Of a stretch of 64,000 nt of DNA, positions 34,523 through 45,723 are shown in pieces. Location: NCBI GenBank assembly GCA_038503075.1, contig JBCAML010000007.1, positions 248,001 to 312,000 on the forward strand, in the 5' to 3' direction. Made by a program: the position numbers and the translations under genes. Each line of letters starts with the position of its first letter. Position 1 is the stretch's first letter. Under the pieces are notes generated by a model, which ran no database searches, was not told the origin of the DNA, and was given only the letters and a program-made list of their open reading frames with translations. The stretch comes from Gyromitra esculenta (Eukaryota > Ascomycota > Pezizomycetes > Pezizales > Discinaceae).

Positions 34523-36372
34523 TTATGCTTTTCCCAATGCCTTCCCCACATATTCCATTAACCCTGCTCTCTTTCCCATCCCCAAGGCCAAGGTCATTGC
34601 TACTACTCCCAACCCCAGCACTACAGCGGCTACATCCAGCCATACCTTCTGCCTCTTCGTCTTTTTCACAACCTCCGAGTATCTGATATTCGAGAAACTA
34701 ACCATGCTATACATAGTCCTTACACCCAACCAGGGCACATACGCATCTAAACTCTCTTCGACGAATTTTCTAAGCAGATATGTCTTTGAAGTGACTGAAG
34801 ATCTCATTTCAACATAGTTCCGCATCGCGAGGTCGTTGATACAATGTCCATCAGGACAACGGTGCGCAGTATAGGAGGCAAGAGCATCCGATAGGGAGTC
34901 GGGATGCAAACGGATGTGGTCGAAGAGGACACGAACGTCTTCAAGACCAGCATTCATGCCCTGGCCATAGAACGGAACCATAGCATGTGCTGCGTCACCG
35001 ATTATCACACAGCGGTCACGGTAATGATACGGATCGCACTTATCCAATCAGCTATCAGTCATTTCGGGAGGAACGTGAAAATGTTTGGGCTAAAAATGTG
35101 GGAAACGAAGACTAGGAAATACCTTTACGCTAATCAACGGCAGTCTTGGGTTCTTAAAATACTGTTCTACCAGCTTTTCTTCACCCACAAGCCCCACAAC
35201 ATCTTCGAAGTCAGTTTTCAAGAACTCAAGCAATTTATCTCTACTTTTTCCAATCTTGTTGAATCGTGATTCCTCCATGAATAGCGTGCAGGTAAATGTT
35301 TTATCCTACTCAAGTCACCCTAACGTAAGCTCCAGATATTTAAAGACTCGATACAAGGAAGAAACCCTACCTCGCTCGGAATGGCAATGAACATGTACGT
35401 CTGTTTCGGCCAGATGTGCAAGTAATTTGGACTGATCTTAAAATCGCCCGTTTTCTCATCCGGTGGGATCTGAAACTCCTGCCAGAGAGTGTCAATGTAG
35501 ACTTGTTCGTAATACATCCTGCCGATTCGATCGATATGTCAACCCCCAGAATATCTACAAGAGCTGTAGCAGTAATAACTTACCTAACGCTCCTCTGGAG
35601 CAATTTTCGGGTAGCTGAATGCGCACCATCTGCTCCAACAACTAGATCAGTCCGCACAACAACATTCTCCTTAGTACTCCTATAATCGGGAAATCCAGTC
35701 AACGAACACAGCCAAATACTAGCGTAAACAACCAATACAGGTCACCGGGAGGTTACATGTTCTCAAACTCCACTGTGTTTTGATCCAGGGACATTTTTCT
35801 CAGTCCATGATGAAAGAACATCCTCACGTTACTGCGCTCGGCCAATGCATCCAGAATCTGCACGTTAAGTTTCCATCTATCGGCGGACCGGATGTACTAA
35901 TCACCCAACAAGAAGTTCAGCACTCTCTTCAATATTTCCCATGCTTAGAAAAAAAAAATTAGTTAGATTTACCCTTCCATGGACGTCATACTTCTGACTC
36001 TGCCCAGGGTCATCTTTTTTCCCTGAGTGAATCATTCTCCCATACATCGGAATTGTCTCCGCAAGAATCTTCCCCAGCAGCTTTCCACCATCGCCAACAT
36101 TACGGAGCCCGTCCATACCACGTTCAGATAGTGCCAAATTAATCGACTTTGAGAAATTAAGGGATAGATTTTCGGGGAGCCGCAAGTCTAGGTATTATTT
36201 AGCGATCGTTAGCTTTCTAGGTCGCATTAAACAAAGGAGTAGATAAAAAAGCACCTCCACGAAGCTCGTAGAGCTCCACCTCCCAACCTGCATGCGAAAA
36301 GTACAATGCAGCCAGAGATCCCACAGGCCCCGCGCCAACAATGACTACCTTCTTTGTTGTTTTTGAATCCAT
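34523..36372 (-). CDS. BNA4: kynurenine 3-monooxygenase
   Basis: Seven exons: 36372-36255, 36187-35973, 35896-35757, 35679-35584, 35518-35371, 35305-35123 and 35038-34523, giving 471 aa; all junctions keep phase. The N-terminal FAD motif is [11 protein letters not shown] (9-19). [12 protein letters not shown] follows, then [32 protein letters not shown] (the second FAD motif) and [36 protein letters not shown] at about 314-333 is the signature of the family. The C-terminus has a hydrophobic helix (about 433-452, [17 protein letters not shown]) with basic ends, as expected for the mitochondrial outer-membrane anchor. The enzyme hydroxylates kynurenine to 3-hydroxykynurenine with NADPH and oxygen, in tryptophan degradation and de novo NAD synthesis. 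Confidence 0.94.
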
Positions 36373-36981
36373 GGATGACTGTTCCCCTTGTACCTGAGGG
36401 ATGCTGATGTTCCTTCGGAATGTTCCGTGGTAAAATCAAACCCTGCAATCAAGACTCGCAGGGATATTTCAGGGATATTTTTCCAGGGTTGCAACCTTTA
36501 TCAGCACTCAGAGCTAAATACAGGTTGAAAGTAGAACTTTAGGAACTCTGGAGGGAACGAAGACTTCTTGCGATTTTTGTTACAGGAGGGTCCTCGGAAG
36601 CGCGTCTAGGGCGACCCATGCAGCGGCTTAATCTCGGTTTGTCGCGGAAAAGCTGAATCAAACACAACAGCCTCACGTCATAGCGCCGCTCAGCTACCCT
36701 TACATTCCTTCATGCGTGATATCACACGACTATAGAAAGGGTTAAAATTGTTGGTTGGAAACCGGAGAGATAGCGTTGACCGAATATCATGTAAATGATC
36801 CACGGAACAAAAACATGATGTATACATGCTATTACACACTATACATGTAGTGCTATAGTTTATTCTCGCAAGAACATCACCACATTTTCTCCTGCGAAAC
36901 GTCAGACTACTAGTGGGGCTAGCAGAGTACATGGGAACAAATCCATCCATCTATCCACACAGTCTATATATTTGCCAAATA
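36373..36981. other. intergenic region between BNA4 and the F-box gene
   Basis: BNA4 promoter (left part) and 3' flank of the F-box gene (right part), both minus strand. The sequence turns AT-rich towards 36900. Nothing else was recognised. Confidence 0.5.
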
Positions 36982-38882
36982 TCACCACGGCGGATGGAAG
37001 TCCAATATCAAGATTCCCGAAACAAGATCAGCACGATCACTGCCACCACGATCAGGCGTCCAAGATGTGTGGAAAGCCAGGTACCGATCGCACCACTCCA
37101 CATAAGACCAGTTATCGTGGTGCACAAATCCCCTAACGAGTAGCCCTTCACCAGGGACGAATCTAGCAATCCTAGCCCTGCTCTCCTCAAAATCTCCTGC
37201 ATATTTTTTATCTTTCACCTCTTCGCCTTCTTCCAACCCCAACACCTTCTCGAGGCGTTTTTCTAATTGCAGAGGTGTATGTGCACCAATATTATTGATA
37301 AGTCGCTTATCCGAGAGTTTCCGTCTAGCGACCTGCTCGAAGCGTAATTTTCCGGGAATTTCTAAGTCCGAACCCTTACTCTCCTCATAGATTCCCACAT
37401 CAATCCCAATCTCCATCGGAGTCACATCATAGCATATGGCCGAGACATCAAGCGTTGAAAATAAGTTATCGAACCTGGACGTTGGATTCAGTCCCCCCTC
37501 AATTCTCTCATTCAGTGGCAGGGCCTCCCTCCCCGTAACTGGCGAATTATACTGCCGTTGCTCGATAACAAACCCACCCTTCTTCCCTTGTGGGTGTATG
37601 CACCACGAATTAAACGTGATCTTCTCTGGTGGAAACTTCTCAGCCTCCCGATCAACATCTGGAAGATTCTGCATATTGAAATCGCAGAAAAACGTCTCTG
37701 TGATATTAAAGACATCGTGTCTATGGGTGAAATCGACAAAGATATTCCTCGTAATGCGTCCCTCTAGTGACATGATTTGTTCAGGGTTGATTAAGAATTT
37801 CCCGACAACCTTGCCGGTCAGTGTGTATACTGTTGCCATCAAGTCCATTCTCCTCTCGCTGCCCCCGTGGTCACGAACGAGGATAAAGTGTTTCAGAGGC
37901 CGGTCGACAACCATGACATCATAGGCTAGGTACTGGTATGCGACAAGGTCGTTGCCGTTTTCCAGCGCTATTTCCTGAGTGATGGCACCTGTGAACATAT
38001 CATGGATGACGAAATGAACATTACTTCCGTATACCGTGTCTATACCGTTGAATCCCGGAATAGGTGTCCGACGAAGGTAGTAAAGCTTATCCTCGCTCCA
38101 TTCAACCTCGCCCAAGATTGTCTTCTGAGGATCCATTCTATATTTCCATAATAACGGTTGCGTACTTCTCAAATCAACCACAATAAACCTATGGGGTCCT
38201 CTCCTCCGTCAGAATAGCCGGCCCTGTGTTGTCCCCAAGCAGGTGGCCAGATCAAAATTTGAGAATTCACTCACTTCGCACGATTCCCTGAATAAGGAGG
38301 GTGTATACAACCATTCCATCCCGTAGAATATTCCAAAGATAATATCGCCAGCCCCTTTACGATCGTCAATGTCACTACTATCAGCACCCCCGCCACATCC
38401 TTCTCATCATCCTCGAACCAAGTATCCAGCAATTGAATCTCTCTCAAATTGCCCCCATCGGGGCCCTCGAGATCCTTCACTCTCAATATTTTATCGTCTC
38501 TTTCGTTTGATATCCACACTGCATATCCTTCTGCGACATCCCATTCTAGGAACGAATCGGTAAAGTCCAATAAAACCTGATGCATTCTCGTTGGCTGTCC
38601 CATACGCCTTGTATGGTACTGATATACTACACGCCTCCATAGTAAAGTAGCATCAATATACACTGGCCCCTCCGGATCCGGCGATGAATGGGAGTCACGG
38701 AGTTCTTGTGACTGTGAGACATGCGGGAAGTGATGTAGCAGCGCGATACGAGAAACATAATCGGAATTCAACACAGAGCGCCATAATTTAGAAACTCGCT
38801 GGAGGCTAATGATATCAATCGGTTCGAGAAACTCCACGAGGTGGGCAATCTCGAATTCGCTGAGTCGGGAGAAGGGGTCCAT
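36982..38882 (-). CDS. F-box protein
   Basis: Two exons, 38882-38275 and 38188-36982, giving 604 aa. The start is the ATG giving MDPFSRLSEFEI; the open frame upstream begins at a TTG. The splice reads SGNRAK|FIVVDLRS and keeps phase. Residues about 4-45 form an F-box (RLSEFEIAHLVEFLEPIDII then SLQRVSKLWRSVL). The rest resembles the long beta-rich C-terminal halves seen in many ascomycete F-box proteins, without a repeat I can name. It should act as a substrate adaptor of an SCF ubiquitin ligase through Skp1; the substrate is unknown. The neighbouring genes give no clue. Confidence 0.82.
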
Positions 38883-39535
38883 GTTGAGGACGGTTGGGGT
38901 TGGGAAGGAGACGTGGGGTAGTTTTGAGAGCACCGCATGCAACCACGGCCACTCTACCCCGCTAAAAATAGCTGCGAACTTCAAGTTGAAACCACCAACT
39001 ATGATCGCTGATTTTTAAGTTCATAACCAGAGTAGAATTAACCCACTGATATATCGGAAGGATATCACATGGTATATTTGAAAATTCTTCTCGGGAAGAT
39101 TTTACTGGTTTTTGCGAAGTTTACAGCTAAGAACTACTGCGCGGTTGCTGACGATGGCTTTTACCAAAAAGGGTTTAACACAATTGCAATAGAACAGAAC
39201 TATCTTTAGTTGCCGTGTAGATCAGGATAATGTATGACGTAAGCCCTCAATCTCATGGTGATGGAAATAATTGTATTTACGAAGATATTAATGTCACTAC
39301 CAGTACCCCATGGCACGGCAGTGGTACTTCCTAGCAGCTTAAGACTAAAAGGATCACCCCACTTGAATTCGTACTTGTTGTGAAAGACTAAATCATGATA
39401 AGGTGAGTATTGCGAGAAGGTAAGTTGTCCATAATATAATAAGGCAAGTTAACACAACTCTTTAACATGATCCGTGAAAAAAAAACAGGAAAGAATCACC
39501 CATGCAAAAAAACTAAAAAGTAAACGAGCAATGAG
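38883..39535. other. intergenic region before the tRNA gene
   Basis: Upstream region of the F-box gene. Minus-strand T runs of five and seven at about 39506-39520 lie just past the tRNA 3' end and can serve as its RNA polymerase III terminator. Confidence 0.5.
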
Positions 39536-39608
39536 TGACTGTGGCAGGGTTCGAACCTGCGACCTTCTGCGTGTAAAGCAGACGCGCTAACCACTACGCT
39601 ACACGGTC
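39536..39608 (-). tRNA. tRNA-Val (anticodon UAC)
   Basis: 73 nt, no intron. On the minus strand: acceptor GACCGTG pairs with CACAGTC; the D arm contains the A-box TAGCGTAGTGG; the anticodon stem TCTGC/GCAGA encloses TTTACAC, so the anticodon is TAC; the T arm GCAGG/CCTGC encloses TTCGAAC, with B-box GGTTCGAAC. The fourth acceptor pair is C-A instead of a Watson-Crick pair. The discriminator base is A. A T run follows within 30 bases. Confidence 0.93.
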
Positions 39609-40457
39609 ATGTCTCTTCGATACTGAAATATCAATATAGGCTTTTTTTTAAGCAATACCAACCACCGGGATCACCATCTAAGTTCTAACTACTCTTACAT
39701 ATCTAATGGCCTTATTGGCAGTAAATAGAGTCCAAAGTGAGACTGTCTCCGAGAGTGTTCTCCCAGAATCATGTTCTAAGATATGAACTTCATAAAACAT
39801 CACTCGATAAAATGCACCCGGGCCGAGAGCCAGGCATCTTCTCCCCTTTCACTAATTAATCCTCTCTCCTTATTGAAGGCAACTACTCAGCACTTATAAC
39901 TAAGCCAATCTAAGAATGCAATTAATCAACTTCTTTTTTTCTTCTGGAATACCAAGCGTTAACCTCTAAGAGTCTTGACTAGTGAGCACACCACGTATGA
40001 GATTTCCAGGTATTATACCTAAAGAACCTTTCCCTAGACACCTTTACGTGGGATAGAAAATTAAGTTAGATAGACGGAAAGCGTGCGAGACGACCCTTAG
40101 GAATGTCTAGGGTAGCGCATAACTATAACCATATCTAGAATTATTCACGCGATATCACTCGTTTGTTTAGAGATAGAATATCACAACTCTGAAAGCTTAC
40201 GCCTACCATGTAATATCATCAAGCGATTTCAATCTTACATACAGTCCGTGAAAAATGCAGAGATAAAAAACATTCATCCTCTCTGAGGCTGAGCACAACG
40301 CCAGCCCATGAGCTGAGTTACACCTCTAAACAGTACTTTTTCGTAACTAAAATTATCTAGAGGTCTAAATAAACCCCAGAAACCCCAAATATCAATTCAT
40401 TCACACCAATAAACCGCGCCCAAACTTCATATGATATATACCACTAAATACTATAAC
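39609..40457. other. AT-rich intergenic region, no gene seen
   Basis: Short frames only; the right end is the SRS2 3' flank. Confidence 0.5.
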
Positions 40458-43400
40458 CTAGCCTTTCTTAGCTGATGTTCTATTCTCCCATCCGTTCATA
40501 CTCCTTCTAATCCCCAGTGTTCTCTTTTTTGCTATCCCCACACACGTATCCTGTGACCGTGCTACAGATATATTCCGTGACGGCGAAGACACAGATGAGA
40601 AACTCGCTACAGCAGTGGTAGTGATAATGTTTGCAGAGGACGAGTCAGGTCGTCTCGCCGTTACCTTTGGGATCAACGGGGCTGAAATAGGAGGATCAAT
40701 ACTACAATTATCAGTCCTCGCTCCTATCTCAAGCCCCTTTACGGTCCCCTCCTCCGCTTCCTCTATCGCTTTACAAAACTCACTAAACACCGGGCTACTT
40801 GGGGGATTCGGCGTCCTCTTCTTCCGCTTCGCTCTCACTCTAACCGGAGAACTGCTTAATAACAACACCCCGCCATTATTCGGCCTCACCGGCAGTTTCG
40901 GCTGCGGCAGCGCCTCCATCTGTTCCCGTAGGCTTTTTCCTTTCGTCTGCTTGATAACCTCTGTCGCAGTTTTTTGTTTAGGGCCCTCTCTTTGCACTGG
41001 TGGCTTTGGGGCGAAATAACTCATCAAGCTTCCTTGGCCAACCCCCCGCTTGTTTGATTTTGCTCCCGCCGCAACATCAGGCTTCGATGGCGCTGAAGGC
41101 TTGGCTGCGATTTTTCCTGCGAAGGTAGTTTTCTTTTCCGCGATTACTTGTTCTCTCGCTGCAGCTTTTGCAACCATTGCGTCGTGACGAGCTCGTTTCT
41201 CAGCGCGTTCCGTATCTGCTTCACATGTGAGCTGATTTTGTTTCAGCTGCTCCATGTGACTTCCTGCGCTTCTAAACCCAACTGTTCCTGCTGCTGTTGC
41301 TGCTGCTAATTTTTCTGCTGTTGTCATTTTCGCTGCCAATCGCTGTTCAGCTGTTATAAAACCAGGTACTGTACCACCTGATATTACCCCCCGCCCCCAC
41401 CCAGTAGCCTTTCCCATAGGGGCGATAGCGTCTGAGTTACCATAGTCTCGATATCTCCCTGCAGCTGCATCTTCGGTCCACTTTCGCTTCCTGTGACGCC
41501 AGTCATCTTCATCACCGCCCTCAAGATCAGCTTCTTCTTTCTCTTCCCATTCCTCTTTCTCAGGGAATTGATCGTCTAGTAGTGATGGGATACGACTATT
41601 CCCAATTGCCGTTTCGATATCGGTTTCAGATGGACACTCGCGGCCGAGGATCCGGAGAACGTTCTGCGCGGAGGAGAATTGTAATGGAGGAGCACGTTTG
41701 TCTAACAGTTTTGCAATACTTGAAGGCGTTAAGAAAGGGGATGGAGTTGTTTTCTCTGACACCTAACTGTTAATGGGAGCCTTATGACCTCGAGTGATAA
41801 CATATGATGCATACCTTTTTGCGAGTTCCTTCTGGGAACACTCATATATAGTAATGCCTGCGCTCTCGTCATTGCCACATATAATAACCGTCTTTCCTCA
41901 TTCGTATCATCACTTCTCGAGTGTGGGATACATCCCTCATAAACTGCCGGGATGAAAACCACTGGCCATTCGAGTCCCTTTGCGGCATGGATTGTACTAA
42001 CAATCACCTGTCCTTGCTTTCTCTTTTCTTCGTCATCTATAACTTCACTCGACAATGCTGTATTCGACAGAAATCGCTCTAGCACGCCCTGTAACCCGGT
42101 GGGAATAGTATCGCTCTGCTCCACTCCATCAATGACAGGCAGCGCGTCTTCGTCTTCATCCACTCCTCCCATGTCTCGCGCTTGCGTGAGCAACTCGGTA
42201 ACATTAGACCAGCGCCCTTCCCAGTCTTCAGGATAATGCCGACGAAGGTGATCCTCGAACGCCAGTTTTCGAAGAAGGAACTCGAGCACGTCAATGAGAG
42301 TCTTCCCTTCCTCTGTTTCCGCTTCAGATTCTTCCCGAAGCAAGCGTTGCGTGGAGAGTATGAGGCTAACGAAGTCCCCCAGACCCTTATCTGTCACTTT
42401 TCCTATTTTCATGTCTTTCCATCCGTGCCCGCTGACGCCATTACGAATCACTTCCCAAAGCGTCTTCCCACGCTTCTCGGCTTCATCGATTAGAGCTTTA
42501 ATCGTCACATCCCCAATCTTTCTCGACGGAACATTAATGACCCGAGCAAGTGCGTCGTTATTGGATGGGTTATGCACAACACGAAGATAGTCCAATAACG
42601 TCTTGATCTCAGCTCGCTCGTAGAACTTTGACCCTCCAACCATTTTATACGCAAGGCCCGCCCTCACAAATGCTACCTCAATAAGTCTAGTCAAACTAGC
42701 ACTCCTCACTAAAATAGCAACATCTTCCAACCCAATCGCCCCGCCTGTTACTGCCTTAAGCCTCGTAATCTCACTCACAATCCACTTCGCCTCTTTCTCC
42801 ACTGTTGGGAGCTGGCGTAACACCGGTCTTGTACCAACAGCATGTGTCGGCGTCAGCGGCTTCTGCGGGCGGGACTCATCTTGCTGAATCACCTCCAATG
42901 CTGCAAGTAGAATACTTGCAGAGCTCCTATAGTTTTGCTCCAAGTGCACAACCAGCGTGTCAGGGTAGTGCCGTAGCATGCGGTTCAAGTTCCTTATCTC
43001 AGCCGCGCGGAAGCCGTAGATACTTTGATCGGGATCACCAACGATTGTGATTCTGTTGGCTTGAGAGGCAAGAAGGCACATGAGTTCGAATTGAACGAGG
43101 TTCGTATCTTGGAATTCGTCGATTAGAACGGCTTCAACGTTACGAACGCATTCGGGGTGCTGCTTCAGTAAATCCAGGCAACGAAGAAGTAAGTCGTCGT
43201 AATCCAACAAATTTGAGGCGTTTAAACCGGCTTCATAGGCTTCATAGATTTGGACGAAATCCTCGTTGGCTATGCTCTTTTCTTTCTGCTGTGTAGACTG
43301 CGTGGCTTGGGTTGCAGTAATTGCTGAACGCTGTTGAGGAAACGCATTTACTACAGGAGAACTATTACGAGCTTTGAGATAAGATATTCGAGAACGAGCC

Positions 43401-44060
43401 TGGTTCGCATCCGTAATTGGTAGCTTCATACGCCTTAAGATTCTCTATAGGTTTATTAGCATTCGCTACCAGTCGCAACTCATCAGATCCCCTAATCTCT
43501 TTCCCTCCTTATCCCTCCCTCCTCCCTTTGCTCGCTTCGGGGCATACCTTCACAATACCCAAGCTATCCCCTCCGTCCGCAATCCCCCACCCTGACCTAA
43601 TCCCCATAAGGTGTCCATATCGCAGTAAATACCTCCTCGCAATACTGTGAAACGTCCCTAGCACTAGTTTCGCCTCTGTGCCATTACCCACCAACTTTGC
43701 GATACGGTCTTTCATTTCTCTAGCAGCCTTAACAGTGAAAGTTGCCACAATTACATTCTGCGGAGATAGACATTGCGGTTCGCTGAGAAGGTGAGCAACA
43801 CGGGAAGTGAGGGTTCGAGTTTTCCCCGAACCAGCTATAAAAGATCCATCAGCATCCCTGAACAGAAGCCAAACATCGGACGAAAAAAACTCACGAGGTG
43901 CAAGTATCTGTACAACATTCGCAGGTGTCGTTACGGCAATAGACTGTGCTGAATTCAAGCCCGCAAGAATCGGATCGTCGGCGTTGGGGTCCTGCCCAGG
44001 AGTGAGCCGCCGAGCCATGGGGCGATTAAAATTCATGGGAGGCAATCGCGGTGGCTCCAT
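40458..44060 (-). CDS. SRS2: Srs2-type UvrD/Rep family DNA helicase
   Basis: Four exons: 44060-43895, 43834-43548, 43444-41815 and 41755-40458, giving 1126 aa. The first intron has no stop in frame, and removing it restores the Walker A motif APPGSGKT (54-61). Further motifs: QNVIVATFTVKAAREM (Ia); LIDEFQDTN (motif II, DEFQDT about 260-265); VGDPDQSIYGFRAAE (III); LEQNYRSS (IV); STIHAAKGLEW (V); and RRLLYVAMTRA (VI). The last splice gives RRNSQK|EKTTPSPFL, matching the family. Role: a 3'-5' helicase that strips Rad51 from single-stranded DNA and limits unwanted recombination at forks. The C-terminal tail is Lys-, Ser- and Pro-rich and contains QGSLMSYF (about 935-942), a full PCNA-interacting motif. 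No other UvrD-type fungal family fits. Confidence 0.94.
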
Positions 44061-44902
44061 CGGTGTTGGGCGAAAGTAATAGTGCTGAGAGCTGCTATTA
44101 AGACTCGTTCTCGATCACTCGTTGTGGTGTTCGTGGTGGGACGCGTTCTCGCTTAATAGTGGCTAGCTGCCACGTGACCAACAATTACGACCCGCAACTT
44201 CCACAAATCTAGAGCACAAACTAAACTTCTAGATTTCATGTGGAAGGTATTGCTTATGTATATTAGGACCTCGGTAACAGAGGGTAATTTGTCTCGAGTT
44301 TGATCTTTGGACAGAAGCCTCAAGCCCCGTTATTATTAGGTTGCTTGAAGTTTGCACCGCCCCGAAACCATTATAGAAGAAACAAGCATGATTTGACGGG
44401 ATCTTCCTTTTCAGGTTGCGCAAAAGGGCCTCTATCAGAATCACCGAAACCCAAGCTTAATGTCAATGATAGGATGGGTGTAATTGTCGATCCTAACAGA
44501 AGATCCAAAATAAGGTTATTAATAATGTTAAGCTTCTATTACAGAAACAGTTGTATGATACAGTCCACTTTTCCGGTCCTGAATATATGCAGATATGTAC
44601 TCAGATGTACATGTGCTCCAACTATCTCGAAACCATTTATTTTTCTCGACCAATTTATTGACACACACAGAGGAAAAAGAATAGCCTAGTTTGGTATCGA
44701 TCTCCAACTGCCCCAAAATAAAACGCTCCATAAAAAAATAATACAAGAATTCCACCCAGCCAACGCCTTTGGGGCCCCAACTGCTATCCCAAAACCACTT
44801 CACTAGTCACTCACTAACCCTCCCAGGCCCGAAAAAAAACCCCCCAAAGACCCCGCTCCAAAACCCATATTATTACAACCCCCCCGCTCAGGTAATTCCA
44901 CC
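44061..44902. other. intergenic region between SRS2 and a small Cys-rich gene
   Basis: SRS2 promoter on the left and 3' flank of the next minus-strand gene on the right. No gene or repeat was recognised. Confidence 0.5.
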
Positions 44903-45723
44903 CTAGTATCCCTTCATAGCGCAATCTAGACAAATTCTTCCCCCATCCCCTCTCTCGATGCTGCAGCCAACCTCACACACCCTCTTCGTACATCCCCCAC
45001 AGCGCCCTTCATCATCCCCTCCAAACCCGGCAAGTTCCATCATCCTATCACAGTCCTCGCAGACCACTATGTCCCCCATCCCGCTCATAGTAATCCCATT
45101 CATAGATCCAATTGACGACTGTCCCGAGGCCGCGCCAGCACCAGCGCACATAAACTTAAACAGCCCCACACCAGCAGCGGGTTTAGTATGGCCCATTGCC
45201 GCAAATGGATTTGTATTCATTGCCCTTGGCGGCGGAGGGCCGCGTGTTGGACATGCGGTTTTTAACACTGGTGACGCGGCCACGGTGTGAGATCGTGACT
45301 GCAATTGTACGAATGGAGCTGTCTGACGCACTGTCTGAGGAGGTGGAGGGGGTGGAGGTGGTGGAGGAGGTGGAGGGGCTTGCGCACTCTGAGATTGTGC
45401 AGAGAAGAGCTTCTGGAGTGTATATTCTGGTTCCCGTATTCATCGTTAGCAGCCGTCCATCCACGCGTCTCTATCCGGCGAAATGCGTGGGAGAGTGGCA
45501 ATTAGCTGGGGGGAAGCATACGGTAAACTTCTTCCTCTGTCGGTCGTCCATTCCTCCACCTTTTCATGGTCCTTCCACTCCCTGGCTGCATCATACCCCG
45601 CGGTGAACTCCCAACACCCATGGAATCCGACTCATCTCCAAAATCACGTTTGCGTTTGTTCCCCATTGACGCGGCCGGCGAGTACGCACTTGCGTAAGAT
45701 GTGGCAAAGAGCGACGATGCCAT
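44903..45723 (-). CDS. uncharacterised protein with Cys-rich C-terminus
   Basis: Two exons, 45723-45522 and 45426-44903, giving 241 aa from an ATG. The splice reads EEEVYQ|YTLQKLFSAQ; without it the frame meets a stop. The N-terminal part has KRKRD and TMKRWRNGRPTEEEVY, a basic and possibly nuclear segment; a run of 11 Pro follows. The last 60 residues hold eight or nine Cys in CEDC, CGGC, CEVGC and CLDC pairs, a likely double zinc-binding fold ending in CAMKGY. I do not recognise the family. The spliced frame, real ATG and ordered Cys pairs support a real gene. Confidence 0.75.

Noticed and set aside
43835..43894. Reading the 43.9-kb region as an in-frame insertion in the Srs2 Walker A motif
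   Set aside because: The 60 bases have a GTGAG donor and a TAG acceptor, and removing them restores APPGSGKT.
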